A stretch of 64,000 nt of DNA, taken from assembly GCA_041653995.1 (NCBI GenBank), contig JBAZEK010000001.1, forward strand, positions 310,001 through 374,000, read 5' to 3'. The translations under genes were made by a program, and so were the position numbers. Below, piece after piece: positions 24,961-32,471 of this stretch (position 1 is the stretch's first letter; every line of letters begins with the position of its first letter). The notes beneath the pieces were generated by a model, which worked only from the letters and a program-made list of their open reading frames with translations, was not told the origin of the DNA and made no database searches. The stretch comes from Dehalococcoidia bacterium (GTDB lineage: Bacteria > Chloroflexota > Dehalococcoidia > GIF9 > UBA5629).

Positions 24961-26091
24961 TTATTTGAGGCCTATTTGCTGTGCAACGAGTTCCCTGTGG
25001 AAATCGGTGCTGCCGTAAACTGTATCGGCCGCCTTGGCTCTCTGGAAGTACAGCGGGGCGTCATGATCGTAGCTCGTACCGATGCCGCCGTGAAGCTTTA
25101 CGCCCAGGGCTGTGACCGTCTTGTATGCCTCGTTGATATAAGCCTTGGCCATGGAAGCTTCCTTGGCGCTGGGTAGATCGTTGGATTCCATCCAGGCCGC
25201 CTCGTAAAGCAGATACCTGCTGGTGCCCATGGTCATCCACATATCGGACATCTTGTGCTGCAGTGCCTGGAAGGCGCCGATGGGCCTGTCGTACTGCACG
25301 CGCTCTTTGGCATATGCCACGGTCATCTCGACCACGGTCGTAAGTCCACCCAGGGACTCCGCGGATTTAAGGATGGAGCCCTTGCGGATGATCGTCTGAA
25401 GAATCGACCAGCCCTTGTCAACCTTGCCCAGAACGTTCTTGGCCGGGACGGCCACGTCTTTGAATACCACTTCGCAGAGGTGATCGTGGGCAATAGTGGG
25501 TATAACCTCGGTCTTGATGCCGGACGATTTGGCATCCACCAGGAAAAGGGTGATGCCGTCTTCGCCACTGCCGTCCTTGGTCCTGGCTACGACGATCATA
25601 TTGTCGGCCACGTGGGCGCTATCGACGAATACCTTGGTGCCGTTCAGTATGTAATCATTGCCCTTAGGTGCGGCTTTAAGAGTGATGCCGGATGCGTCGA
25701 ACAGGCCGTTTTCCTCAAACCAGGCCAGTGTGAGGATGCAGTTGCCGTTGGAGATCTTGGGCAGCAGGTCTTTCTTCATCTCATCGGAGCCTGCTTCTAC
25801 GATCGCGAAGGTATTGACAACCGTGCTGATGTAGGGCCCGGGAAGGATATTCTTGCCGACCTCTTCGATGTGCATGGTCAGATCTTCGAAGGAGTATCCC
25901 ATCCCCTCGTAATCTTCCGGGATATTAAAGCCAAGCCAGCCCAGCTCGGCCATTTTCTGCCACAACGCGGGGTCGTAACCCTTAGGATCTTTTGCCAGCT
26001 CTCTGACCTTGGCCTTGGGGCATTCCTTGGTGAGGAAATCCCTGGCTGACTTTTTCAAAATCTCTTGCTGTTCTGTAAATCTGAGATCCAT
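24961..26091 (-). CDS. Acyl-CoA dehydrogenase, short subunit without the IVD-type Glu, 376 aa
   Basis: FAD-dependent acyl-CoA dehydrogenase fold: N-terminal helices (MDLRFTEQQEILKKSARDF), GWLGFNIPEDYEG near 50, the flavin/substrate beta-domain, and the C-terminal LHGGIGTSYDHDAPLYFQR segment. Where isovaleryl-CoA dehydrogenase has its catalytic Glu in an LER motif, this protein reads IIRKGSIL. The alternative C-terminal Glu site (YEGT in MCAD) reads VYGSTDF. It therefore probably lacks the base and serves as the partner of the gene 29 bp upstream, as in the FadE28/FadE29 type of alpha2-beta2 enzyme. The substrate is unknown. Confidence 0.85.
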   Translation of the reverse strand: MDLRFTEQQEILKKSARDFLTKECPKAKVRELAKDPKGYDPALWQKMAELGWLGFNIPEDYEGMGYSFEDLTMHIEEVGKNILPGPYISTVVNTFAIVEAGSDEMKKDLLPKISNGNCILTLAWFEENGLFDASGITLKAAPKGNDYILNGTKVFVDSAHVADNMIVVARTKDGSGEDGITLFLVDAKSSGIKTEVIPTIAHDHLCEVVFKDVAVPAKNVLGKVDKGWSILQTIIRKGSILKSAESLGGLTTVVEMTVAYAKERVQYDRPIGAFQALQHKMSDMWMTMGTSRYLLYEAAWMESNDLPSAKEASMAKAYINEAYKTVTALGVKLHGGIGTSYDHDAPLYFQRAKAADTVYGSTDFHRELVAQQIGLK

Positions 26092-26120
26092 ATTTCCTCC
26101 TTACTAATTACGCATCCTGA

Positions 26121-27305
26121 TTATTTCATCCGGGGAAGGCCGAGGCCGTACCAGGCAATGATGTTGCGCTGGATTTCGTTGGTGCCCATCGACACTATAG
26201 GCACGAAGCAGCCCTGGTAGGTATACGCGGGGCCGCCGTTCATCTTGGCAAATTTAGAGTGCTCGGCCTGGCCATAGGGTCCTAAAATGTCGCAAGCTAC
26301 GTGAGCGTATTTTTCCATAAGTTCGCTGGCGAAGACTTTTACTGCGGCAGCGTCCATCAGACCCATCTCATTCCTGTTCTGCTGGTCGGCTACGCGATAG
26401 GCCAGTGTGCGCACGGCCTCGAGCTGGCATGCCATATCTGCTACCTTATTTCTTACCATGGGGTCCCTTGACAGAAGCTGTCCGCCGCGTTTAGTTTCAT
26501 TGCAGTAGTTGACCAGCTCTTCCACGCCCCTGACCAATCCGTAAACCATATCGAGGTTGGACCTTTCGAAGCCAGCCAGCACGTTGACCACGGCCCAGCC
26601 TTCGTTCTCCTGTCCGACGATATACTTGGTGGGGATGTGCACGTCATCTAGGTAAACTTCATTATATACGTGGGAGCCGCTCATGTAGGGTATGCCCTTT
26701 ACTGTGATGCCGGGGCTTTTCATATCGCACAGCATAAAGGTGAGGTTGTGGTGCTTCTTGGCGTTGGGGTCCGATTTGTAGACGCCGAATGCCCAGTCGG
26801 CAAAATGAGCGCCGGTGTTCCAGGTCTTCTGGCCATTGACGATAAATTCGTCGCCCTTGCGCACTGCTGACGACTGCAGTCCCGCCAGGTCCGATCCTGA
26901 GTTGGGTTCGCTCCAGAGTTCGCAGAACATGAGTTCGGCGTTGGCAATTTTGGGCAGGAACTCCTTCTTTATCTCTTCGCTGCCTGCAGCAAGCAGGGTC
27001 GGGGCAAGCATAGACACGCCGAAGATATCGGAGCCGGCAAGGTCGTAATAGCCGCGCGCCTCGGCGAAGAGAACCTTGTCCATCATTTCACCGGTTCCGC
27101 CGTATTCCTTGGGCCAACCGAGAGCAAGCCAGCCTCTTTTGGCGAACTCTTTGGCGCAGTACCGGTGGAAATTCCAGCCTTCTTCGGTGTCGAACTGGCT
27201 TTCGAAGCCAACCCAACTCTTGGGCTTCTTCTTGTCCAGTTCTGCGCAGACCTTGTAACACTCCTTTCTGTGTTCTATCTGTTTGTCCGTCAGTCTAAAG
27301 TCCAT
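26121..27305 (-). CDS. Acyl-CoA dehydrogenase, catalytic-type subunit, 394 aa
   Basis: First gene of a two-gene unit. WLALGWPKEYGGTGEMMDKV near 55, SEPNSGSDLAGLQSSA near 132 (FAD side) and SMGTNEIQRNIIAWYGLGLPR at the C-terminus are typical of the FadE family. LAGFERSNL near 245 keeps a Glu at the position of the isovaleryl-CoA dehydrogenase base. With the downstream short subunit it probably forms a heterotetramer with one active site per dimer (inference from mycobacterial ChsE enzymes). AAGGAGGAACC precedes the ATG. Confidence 0.87.
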   Translation of the reverse strand: MDFRLTDKQIEHRKECYKVCAELDKKKPKSWVGFESQFDTEEGWNFHRYCAKEFAKRGWLALGWPKEYGGTGEMMDKVLFAEARGYYDLAGSDIFGVSMLAPTLLAAGSEEIKKEFLPKIANAELMFCELWSEPNSGSDLAGLQSSAVRKGDEFIVNGQKTWNTGAHFADWAFGVYKSDPNAKKHHNLTFMLCDMKSPGITVKGIPYMSGSHVYNEVYLDDVHIPTKYIVGQENEGWAVVNVLAGFERSNLDMVYGLVRGVEELVNYCNETKRGGQLLSRDPMVRNKVADMACQLEAVRTLAYRVADQQNRNEMGLMDAAAVKVFASELMEKYAHVACDILGPYGQAEHSKFAKMNGGPAYTYQGCFVPIVSMGTNEIQRNIIAWYGLGLPRMK

Positions 27306-27498
27306 GGTTCCTCCTTATTATTAATTCGTATTTTTGTACTAAATTAATAGTTTCCCGCTTTATACCCGTAGCCTGTGAATTGGCTCACATCAATGACCGT
27401 GCTTTAAAACCGTATTATTATAATTAAAACCGACCGATAATTAAAGTCAGCTAATAATTTGGGCTGCAGTCACCGGCGCTTGATTGCTCCGTCAATCA

Positions 27499-28323
27499 CT
27501 ATTTTAATATCTCGATAATTCGATATTTGAGTACTCCTGAAGGGGCCGTCACTTCCAGCGCTTCGCCGGCTTCTTTATTGAAAAGTGCCTGCCCCATCGG
27601 TGAACTAAGTGAGATCTTACCCTGCTGGATATTGGCCTCTTTGGAGCTGACCAGCGTGTACTGTATTCTCTCGCCTGATTCCACGAAAGATATAATAACC
27701 GTATCCCCCATCGTTATTCTGTGGCTTTTCTCCTCCGGCGACTCGATCACTTTAGCGCGCTTCAGCGTGTTCTCCAGGTCGCGTATCTGTCCCTCGACAT
27801 GGCCCTGTTTTTCGCGCGCAGCCTCCAGCGGCGCGTTTTCGCGGAAGTCTTTGTCCGCCGCAGCCCTTCTTAACTCCTCACTGATCTTCGGCCTCTCTTC
27901 TTTCAGCGCATCCAGCTTCCGCTTCAATTCCTCATGCCCTTCCCTGGTGAGAATTATGGGTTCCTCGACTTTAACTGCACCCGGTGTTTGTTGTCTGACG
28001 GACGGCTTTTTCACCCTGATATGCGGCGCCAGATTGGACGAAGTCATGCCCTGTTTATAGCAGAATGATAGAAAAGCCTTTATAGTGTTGAGATGTTCTA
28101 TAGTCTGGGAAGTACCTGAGTGGAATTGTTCGGAATAGCTGGACGTTGCCTGTCCGGTCAGGTCGATGATGGGTCTGTCCAGGCCATACCAGCGTGTGAA
28201 TTTAAGCAGTTCCTGCTGAGTCCCCGGGGCTGATTCGGTTGATACAGTTGAGAGGAACCGGGTGGCAGCTTCGCCGAGACTGGTTCCAGGATTGACTGGC
28301 AATGGCTTTTGTTTCGAGGGCAT
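27499..28323 (-). CDS. GreA/GreB transcript-cleavage factor fused to a recombinase-like N-terminal domain, 274 aa
   Basis: Residues ~125-274 are a complete GreA: ILTREGHEELKRKLDALKEERP opens the coiled coil, and DFRENAPLEAAREKQGHVEGQI keeps the tip Asp and Glu that activate RNA polymerase cleavage; the FKBP-like C-domain follows (MGDTVIISF, SPMGQALFNKEAGE). Residues ~12-110 are unrelated: a four-helix segment (ATRFLSTV, LLKFTRWYGLD, TIEHLNTIKAFLSFCYKQG, SNLAPHIRVKKP) that reads like the SAM-like core-binding domain of tyrosine recombinases. There is no catalytic recombinase domain. The N-part may bind DNA and steer the Gre domain. Monocistronic. Confidence 0.8.
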   Translation of the reverse strand: MPSKQKPLPVNPGTSLGEAATRFLSTVSTESAPGTQQELLKFTRWYGLDRPIIDLTGQATSSYSEQFHSGTSQTIEHLNTIKAFLSFCYKQGMTSSNLAPHIRVKKPSVRQQTPGAVKVEEPIILTREGHEELKRKLDALKEERPKISEELRRAAADKDFRENAPLEAAREKQGHVEGQIRDLENTLKRAKVIESPEEKSHRITMGDTVIISFVESGERIQYTLVSSKEANIQQGKISLSSPMGQALFNKEAGEALEVTAPSGVLKYRIIEILK

Positions 28324-28421
28324 TTTTCGCTAAACCGGTAAATATTAATACGGCATCGAGCAAGTTGTCAATCTTATTAACAGGCTGGATTGAGCTTTAG
28401 CAACCTGTGCGGTTTGACGGG

Positions 28422-29309
28422 TTACATACCCGCAAAGAAGCTGTAGCCGATTAATTTATACGCCAGTTTGGCGGCTGTAAAGGAGCAAGAAGCAGGCCCC
28501 TGATCGGGGCAAAGCTCCACCAGGTCAAATCCCACTATTTTCCTTTTTTCCGCCACAGCCCTCAGCAAACTGAGGATATCACTCCAGCCCATGCCGCCCG
28601 GCTCGGGCGTGCCTACCGCAGCCATGATGGAAGGGTCCAGAACGTCAAGGTCGATGGTGATATAGACATTTTTCAACAGTGAATCGATGATATTGGAATG
28701 GGACAGGTTGAGACTATTATTATCGACTATGAAAGTTGATAAGCCCCTGGACTTGATAAACTCATGTTCTTCAAGGCTCATACTGCGAATGCCGACCTGT
28801 GTCACCGGACATATCTCAAGCGCCCGCCGCATAACGCAGCCGTGCCCGAACTTTGTGCCGAGGTATTGATCGCGCAGGTCGGCATGCGCGTCAAGCTGCA
28901 GCACCGAGAAGTCGGCGTACTGCTGGTTATATGCTTTAATCGATCCATAGCTGATAGAGTGTTCGCCGCCCAGCATTACGATAAATTTGTTCGCATCGAG
29001 CAGCGATTTTACAGTGCTGTATACACGCTCGGCCATGGCTTCAGGGCTGTCCATAACGGGCTCGATGCCGGGAAGTGTATGTATTCCCATGCTGTAGAGC
29101 TCTTTGCCGAGCTCGATATCGTACCATTCCAGATAGTAAGATGCTTCGATGATGGCCCTGGGGCCGTTGCGTGTGCCGCTGTGCCATTCCGTTGTGCCGT
29201 CGTAGGGCACGGGCAGCACTGCCACACGGGAGGATTTGTAATCGGAGTGTGGAGAAGGTAGCCCGGCGAAATTGCCCGGTTGGCTCAACAGATGGCTGAT
29301 TTCGCTCAT
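28422..29309 (-). CDS. speB: Agmatinase / ureohydrolase, 295 aa
   Basis: Binuclear Mn enzyme splitting agmatine to putrescine and urea. All three metal motifs are visible: GGEHS near 114, DAHADLR near 140 and ITIDLDVLDPS near 218. YDGTTEWHSGTRNGP near 36 and GFDLVELCP near 258 are typical of the agmatinase branch. The start overlaps the speD stop (ATGA), so the two are coupled. Other ureohydrolases remain possible, but the speD neighbour supports polyamine synthesis. Confidence 0.9.
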   Translation of the reverse strand: MSEISHLLSQPGNFAGLPSPHSDYKSSRVAVLPVPYDGTTEWHSGTRNGPRAIIEASYYLEWYDIELGKELYSMGIHTLPGIEPVMDSPEAMAERVYSTVKSLLDANKFIVMLGGEHSISYGSIKAYNQQYADFSVLQLDAHADLRDQYLGTKFGHGCVMRRALEICPVTQVGIRSMSLEEHEFIKSRGLSTFIVDNNSLNLSHSNIIDSLLKNVYITIDLDVLDPSIMAAVGTPEPGGMGWSDILSLLRAVAEKRKIVGFDLVELCPDQGPASCSFTAAKLAYKLIGYSFFAGM

Positions 29310-29701
29310 ATCGAGTTGACTTCAAGGACTTCCCGGCATTCTTTGAGCTCTCCCGGCTCCCATTCGCGCCGCACCAGACAACTCCTCATCCTTGTCAATT
29401 CGAATTTATCCCGCATATCCCTGATGATACGTTCCGCATCAAAATCCTTGCAGGAGAATACATCGATGTTGATGAAGGCGCGTTCAACGAAGGTGTGCAG
29501 GCTTATATGGCTCTCCGCTATAAATACAAGGCCGGATACTCCCCAGTCCTCGGGTTTGGCGCCTGAGTATCTGAATACAATCGGGTCCGATATCTTGGTC
29601 ATGCCTATCTTACCCGGGTAGGCGTTAAGCAGATCGTGAATGAAGCTCTCATCCTGGAGTATCGTTTTATTTTTTCCAAATCCATCAATTATCAGGTGCA
29701 T
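29306..29701 (-). CDS. speD: S-adenosylmethionine decarboxylase proenzyme, 131 aa
   Basis: Pyruvoyl enzyme giving the aminopropyl donor for spermidine. The self-cleavage site is in FIAESHISLHTF near residue 64 (Glu-Ser), with the conserved His two steps on and FSCKDFD near 85. Short prokaryotic type 1b; the length is normal. It is cotranscribed with speB. No spermidine synthase gene is in the window. Confidence 0.92.
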   Translation of the reverse strand: MHLIIDGFGKNKTILQDESFIHDLLNAYPGKIGMTKISDPIVFRYSGAKPEDWGVSGLVFIAESHISLHTFVERAFINIDVFSCKDFDAERIIRDMRDKFELTRMRSCLVRREWEPGELKECREVLEVNSI

Positions 29702-29709
29702 TTTATCTC

Positions 29710-30930
29710 CTACAGCATGATTTTTCTTAATTCAAACAGGGCGGCGATGGCAGCCCTCTGCTTAATCTGCAGCCGTGTTCCGGGATAGGTCCGCTGGAAT
29801 GTGTATGTTTTCTTGCCGTCGTCGATTCCTATCAGGATGGTTCCCAGCTTATGGACAGCATCACCATTCTCAATGACGCCGGCCAGTCCGACACCGACTG
29901 AAGTATCGAATTCCCGCCTGACTGAAGTGGCCATCTCGCGAACGGCTTCCGGGCTCAGCGGTCCATATCGGGATATCACGTTCTTGTCGATGCCGCATCT
30001 TTCTCCCAGCTCAGAGCGGTTAATCACTATACCACATTTAAAAAATTGTGAGCCACCCGGCACATTGGTTATAGTGTTGGCCAGTATGCCGCCGGTATCG
30101 GTTTCCATTGTGGAGAGGCTCATATTTTTCTTGATGAATAAATCCGCGATGATCGTCTCAAGCGTATCGGTATCCGTGCCCCAGATATAATCGCCCACGA
30201 GGGGACGTATTTCATCGGTGGTGGTTTTTACCAGATGCTTGGCCTGATCCAGGGAATCGGCTTTAGCTGCGATGCGAAGGTGAATGCCGTCGGGCTTGGC
30301 GTAAATGCCTACAGTGGGATTACGGGCAAGCAGAAATGACTTCGTAATCTCCCCCAGTTTAGCCTCGCTGAGGCTGAATGTTTTTACGGTGCTGGAATAA
30401 ATGACAGCTGCGCAGAACTCGCGCTGCAGCCTTGGCGCCACAACGCTCGACCACATCTGCTGCATCTCACCGGGAGGTCCGGGCATTGCGATGATAACGT
30501 GTCTGTCTCGCTCCACCCACCAGCCGGGCGCCGTACCACGCGGATTGGGGATGACCTGGCAGGACGGGATAACGGCGGCCTGCTTTATATTGCTCTCAGG
30601 CATCTCCATATTGAAATGCTTGAAAAGCTCCTTGAACTGCGCAACCAGTGACTGGTCTATCGATATGGGTTCCTGGAAAAAGTCTGCGATTGCTTCGCGT
30701 GTAATGTCATCCTCAGTCGGTCCCAGTCCACCCGTTGTAATGATGATGTCGGACCTCTGCCAGGCGTGATTGAGAGTCTCGATGAGCCTTTGCCTGTTGT
30801 CGCCCACGGTGGATATAAAATGCAGATCTATGCCGAGTAAAGGCAATTGGCTGGCCAGATAAGCGGCGTTCAGATCCGTTATCTCGCCGAGCAGTAACTC
30901 AGTGCCGATCGAAATTACTTCTGCCTTCAT
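29710..30930 (-). CDS. cinA: CinA-like protein (MoCF domain plus divergent PncC domain), 406 aa
   Basis: Residues 1-170 form the MoeA/MogA-like domain (ISIGTELLLGEITDLNAAYLA, TTGGLGPTEDDITREAI, MPGPPGEMQQM). Residues ~250-406 correspond to the NMN deamidase domain. In active PncC the motif is ESCTGG; here it is ETDTGG, so the catalytic Ser is replaced by Thr. The later TGIAGPGG motif is also lost (LAGVIENGD). The first half may work as an ADP-ribose pyrophosphatase (known for CinA); the amidase is probably altered or inactive. It lies 8 bp upstream of speD on the same strand. Confidence 0.85.
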   Translation of the reverse strand: MKAEVISIGTELLLGEITDLNAAYLASQLPLLGIDLHFISTVGDNRQRLIETLNHAWQRSDIIITTGGLGPTEDDITREAIADFFQEPISIDQSLVAQFKELFKHFNMEMPESNIKQAAVIPSCQVIPNPRGTAPGWWVERDRHVIIAMPGPPGEMQQMWSSVVAPRLQREFCAAVIYSSTVKTFSLSEAKLGEITKSFLLARNPTVGIYAKPDGIHLRIAAKADSLDQAKHLVKTTTDEIRPLVGDYIWGTDTDTLETIIADLFIKKNMSLSTMETDTGGILANTITNVPGGSQFFKCGIVINRSELGERCGIDKNVISRYGPLSPEAVREMATSVRREFDTSVGVGLAGVIENGDAVHKLGTILIGIDDGKKTYTFQRTYPGTRLQIKQRAAIAALFELRKIML

Positions 30931-30950
30931 CTAACGACATAATATCCCTG

Positions 30951-32246
30951 TTAACATTTATTGGCTGTAACACCCAGGTACTTTTCAACCAGGTCCATGG
31001 CGCAATATTCCCCGCACATGCTGCAGGCGCGCCCCTTCACCGCATATTTAGACCTTATTTCTTTGGCCTTATCGGTATCGATGGATAACTCGGCCTGTGC
31101 ATCCCAGTCCAGGTGTTTGCGGGCCGTGGACATCCGGCGGTCCCAATCGGCAGCCTTACCCTGGCTCCTGACGATATCTGCCGCGTGAGCGGCTATGCGG
31201 GAAGCGATAACTCCATTTCTGACGTCCTCGGAGTCGGGAAGTGAAAGATGCTCGGCAGGTGTCACATAGCAGAGGAAATCCGCTCCGTATGCGCCAGCAA
31301 TGGCACCGCCGATAGCACCGGTGATATGATCGTAGCCAGCGCCTACGTCGGTAACCAGGGGTCCCAGTACATAAAAAGGCGCGCCTTTGCACAGGCTCTT
31401 CTGCAACTGCATATTCATCCCGATATGATTCAGCGGCAGGTGTCCCGGCCCTTCAACCATGACCTGTACTCCCGCCTTCCAGGCGCGCTCCACCAGCTCA
31501 CCCAGCGTGACCAATTCCTGTATCTGGGGACGGTCGGAGGCATCGGCCAGGCTGCCCGGCCTCATGCCGTCGCCCAGGCTGAGAGTAACATCATACCTGG
31601 CGGCTATATCGAGCAGCCTATCGTAGTGTTCATAAAGAGGGTTCTCTTTTTCGTGATAAAGCATCCAGCCAAGCAGAAAAGCCCCTCCGCGTGATACCAC
31701 GTCTGTGACACGTCGCTGGCTCTTTAAGGATCGTATGGCGCTTTGAGTAACACCGCAGTGGACTGTTACAAAGTCAACACCTTCGGCGGCCTGTTCCTCG
31801 ATGGCTTTAAATATATCATCCGCAGTAGCCTTAACTATAGGCCCGTACTTTTGGCCGGCCTCTACCATAGCCTGGTAGATGGGGACCGTGCCTATGGGAA
31901 CGCTGCTCTGCTTTAAAATGGCACGGCGCACTGCCCTGATATCGCCGCCGGTGCTGAGGTCCATGACCGTATCGGCGCCGTATTTAATCGACACACGGAG
32001 CTTCTCCAGTTCACCTGCCATAGTGCCCACATCTGATGAAGTACCGATATTGGCATTAACCTTGATTTTCAGCCCTTTGCCTATCCCGCAGACACCGCTT
32101 ATCGGGTGATTTACATTGGCGGGGATGACAGCGCTGCCCGATGCTATGTTCTGACAGAGGCAATCGGCATCCAGTTGCTCTGCGAAAGCAACCTTTTTCA
32201 TCTCGGGAGAGACGATGCCTTTTTTTGCCTGCTCTATTTGTGTCAT
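30951..32246 (-). CDS. thiC: Phosphomethylpyrimidine synthase, 431 aa
   Basis: Radical-SAM enzyme converting AIR to HMP-phosphate for thiamine. NANIGTSSDVGTMAGELEK near 65, VDFVTVHCGVT near 148, GDGMRPGSLADASDRPQ near 225 and VEGPGHLPLNHI near 262 are typical. The C-terminal cluster motif reads CSMCGEYCAM near 405, the short form seen in anaerobe and archaeal-type ThiC. Regulated by the TPP riboswitch directly upstream. The ATG has no Shine-Dalgarno site: the terminator T-run ends 10 nt before it. Confidence 0.96.
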   Translation of the reverse strand: MTQIEQAKKGIVSPEMKKVAFAEQLDADCLCQNIASGSAVIPANVNHPISGVCGIGKGLKIKVNANIGTSSDVGTMAGELEKLRVSIKYGADTVMDLSTGGDIRAVRRAILKQSSVPIGTVPIYQAMVEAGQKYGPIVKATADDIFKAIEEQAAEGVDFVTVHCGVTQSAIRSLKSQRRVTDVVSRGGAFLLGWMLYHEKENPLYEHYDRLLDIAARYDVTLSLGDGMRPGSLADASDRPQIQELVTLGELVERAWKAGVQVMVEGPGHLPLNHIGMNMQLQKSLCKGAPFYVLGPLVTDVGAGYDHITGAIGGAIAGAYGADFLCYVTPAEHLSLPDSEDVRNGVIASRIAAHAADIVRSQGKAADWDRRMSTARKHLDWDAQAELSIDTDKAKEIRSKYAVKGRACSMCGEYCAMDLVEKYLGVTANKC

Positions 32247-32256
32247 TGTATTAAAA

Positions 32257-32298
32257 ATAAAAAACCAAGAGTCGCCGTCTTACAAGCGTAACCCTTGG
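32257..32298 (-). terminator. Riboswitch-controlled terminator before thiC
   Basis: Minus strand: CCAAGGGT (32298-32291), a GC-containing loop, ACTCTTGG (32272-32265), then TTTTTTATTTTT. It is directly downstream of the TPP aptamer and is the expected expression platform. Confidence 0.75.
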
Positions 32299-32304
32299 CT
32301 GTTA

Positions 32305-32397
32305 CCGCTTCCCTACGCTCGAATTACCGAGAGCAGGTTTCAAGGGTTCTCCGGTCGAACGGAGTCTCAGCCTGCCAGTCTAAGCACCCCCAGCGGC
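32305..32397 (-). ncRNA. TPP riboswitch (THI element)
   Basis: Minus strand. The aptamer core is present: CTGAGA (32370-32365) within the first half, ACCCTTGAA and ACCTG in the middle, GTAGGGAA near the 3' end, and a closing P1 stem CCGC/GCGG. It lies in front of thiC, the most common location. TPP binding should favour the terminator that follows. Confidence 0.93.
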
Positions 32398-32420
32398 TAA
32401 TTTAATTATTAGCAATGGTT

Positions 32421-32450
32421 AATATAGCATGGCAACGCTTTAAAATACAA
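32421..32450 (-). promoter_or_regulatory. Promoter of thiC
   Basis: Minus strand: TTGTAT (32450-32445), 18-bp spacer, TATATT (32426-32421). Transcription would start near 32414, shortly before the riboswitch P1 stem. Confidence 0.4.
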
Positions 32451-32471
32451 GTAAAAGCGTGATTCTTGATT

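Noticed and set aside
25255..26049. Antisense frame of 264 codons opposite the acyl-CoA dehydrogenase
   Set aside because: Shadow frame caused by codon bias; no start signal and no recognisable fold.
27480..27500. Inverted repeat TGATTG/CAATCA as a terminator of the Gre-fusion gene
   Set aside because: The stem is only 6 bp and no T-run follows on the minus strand.
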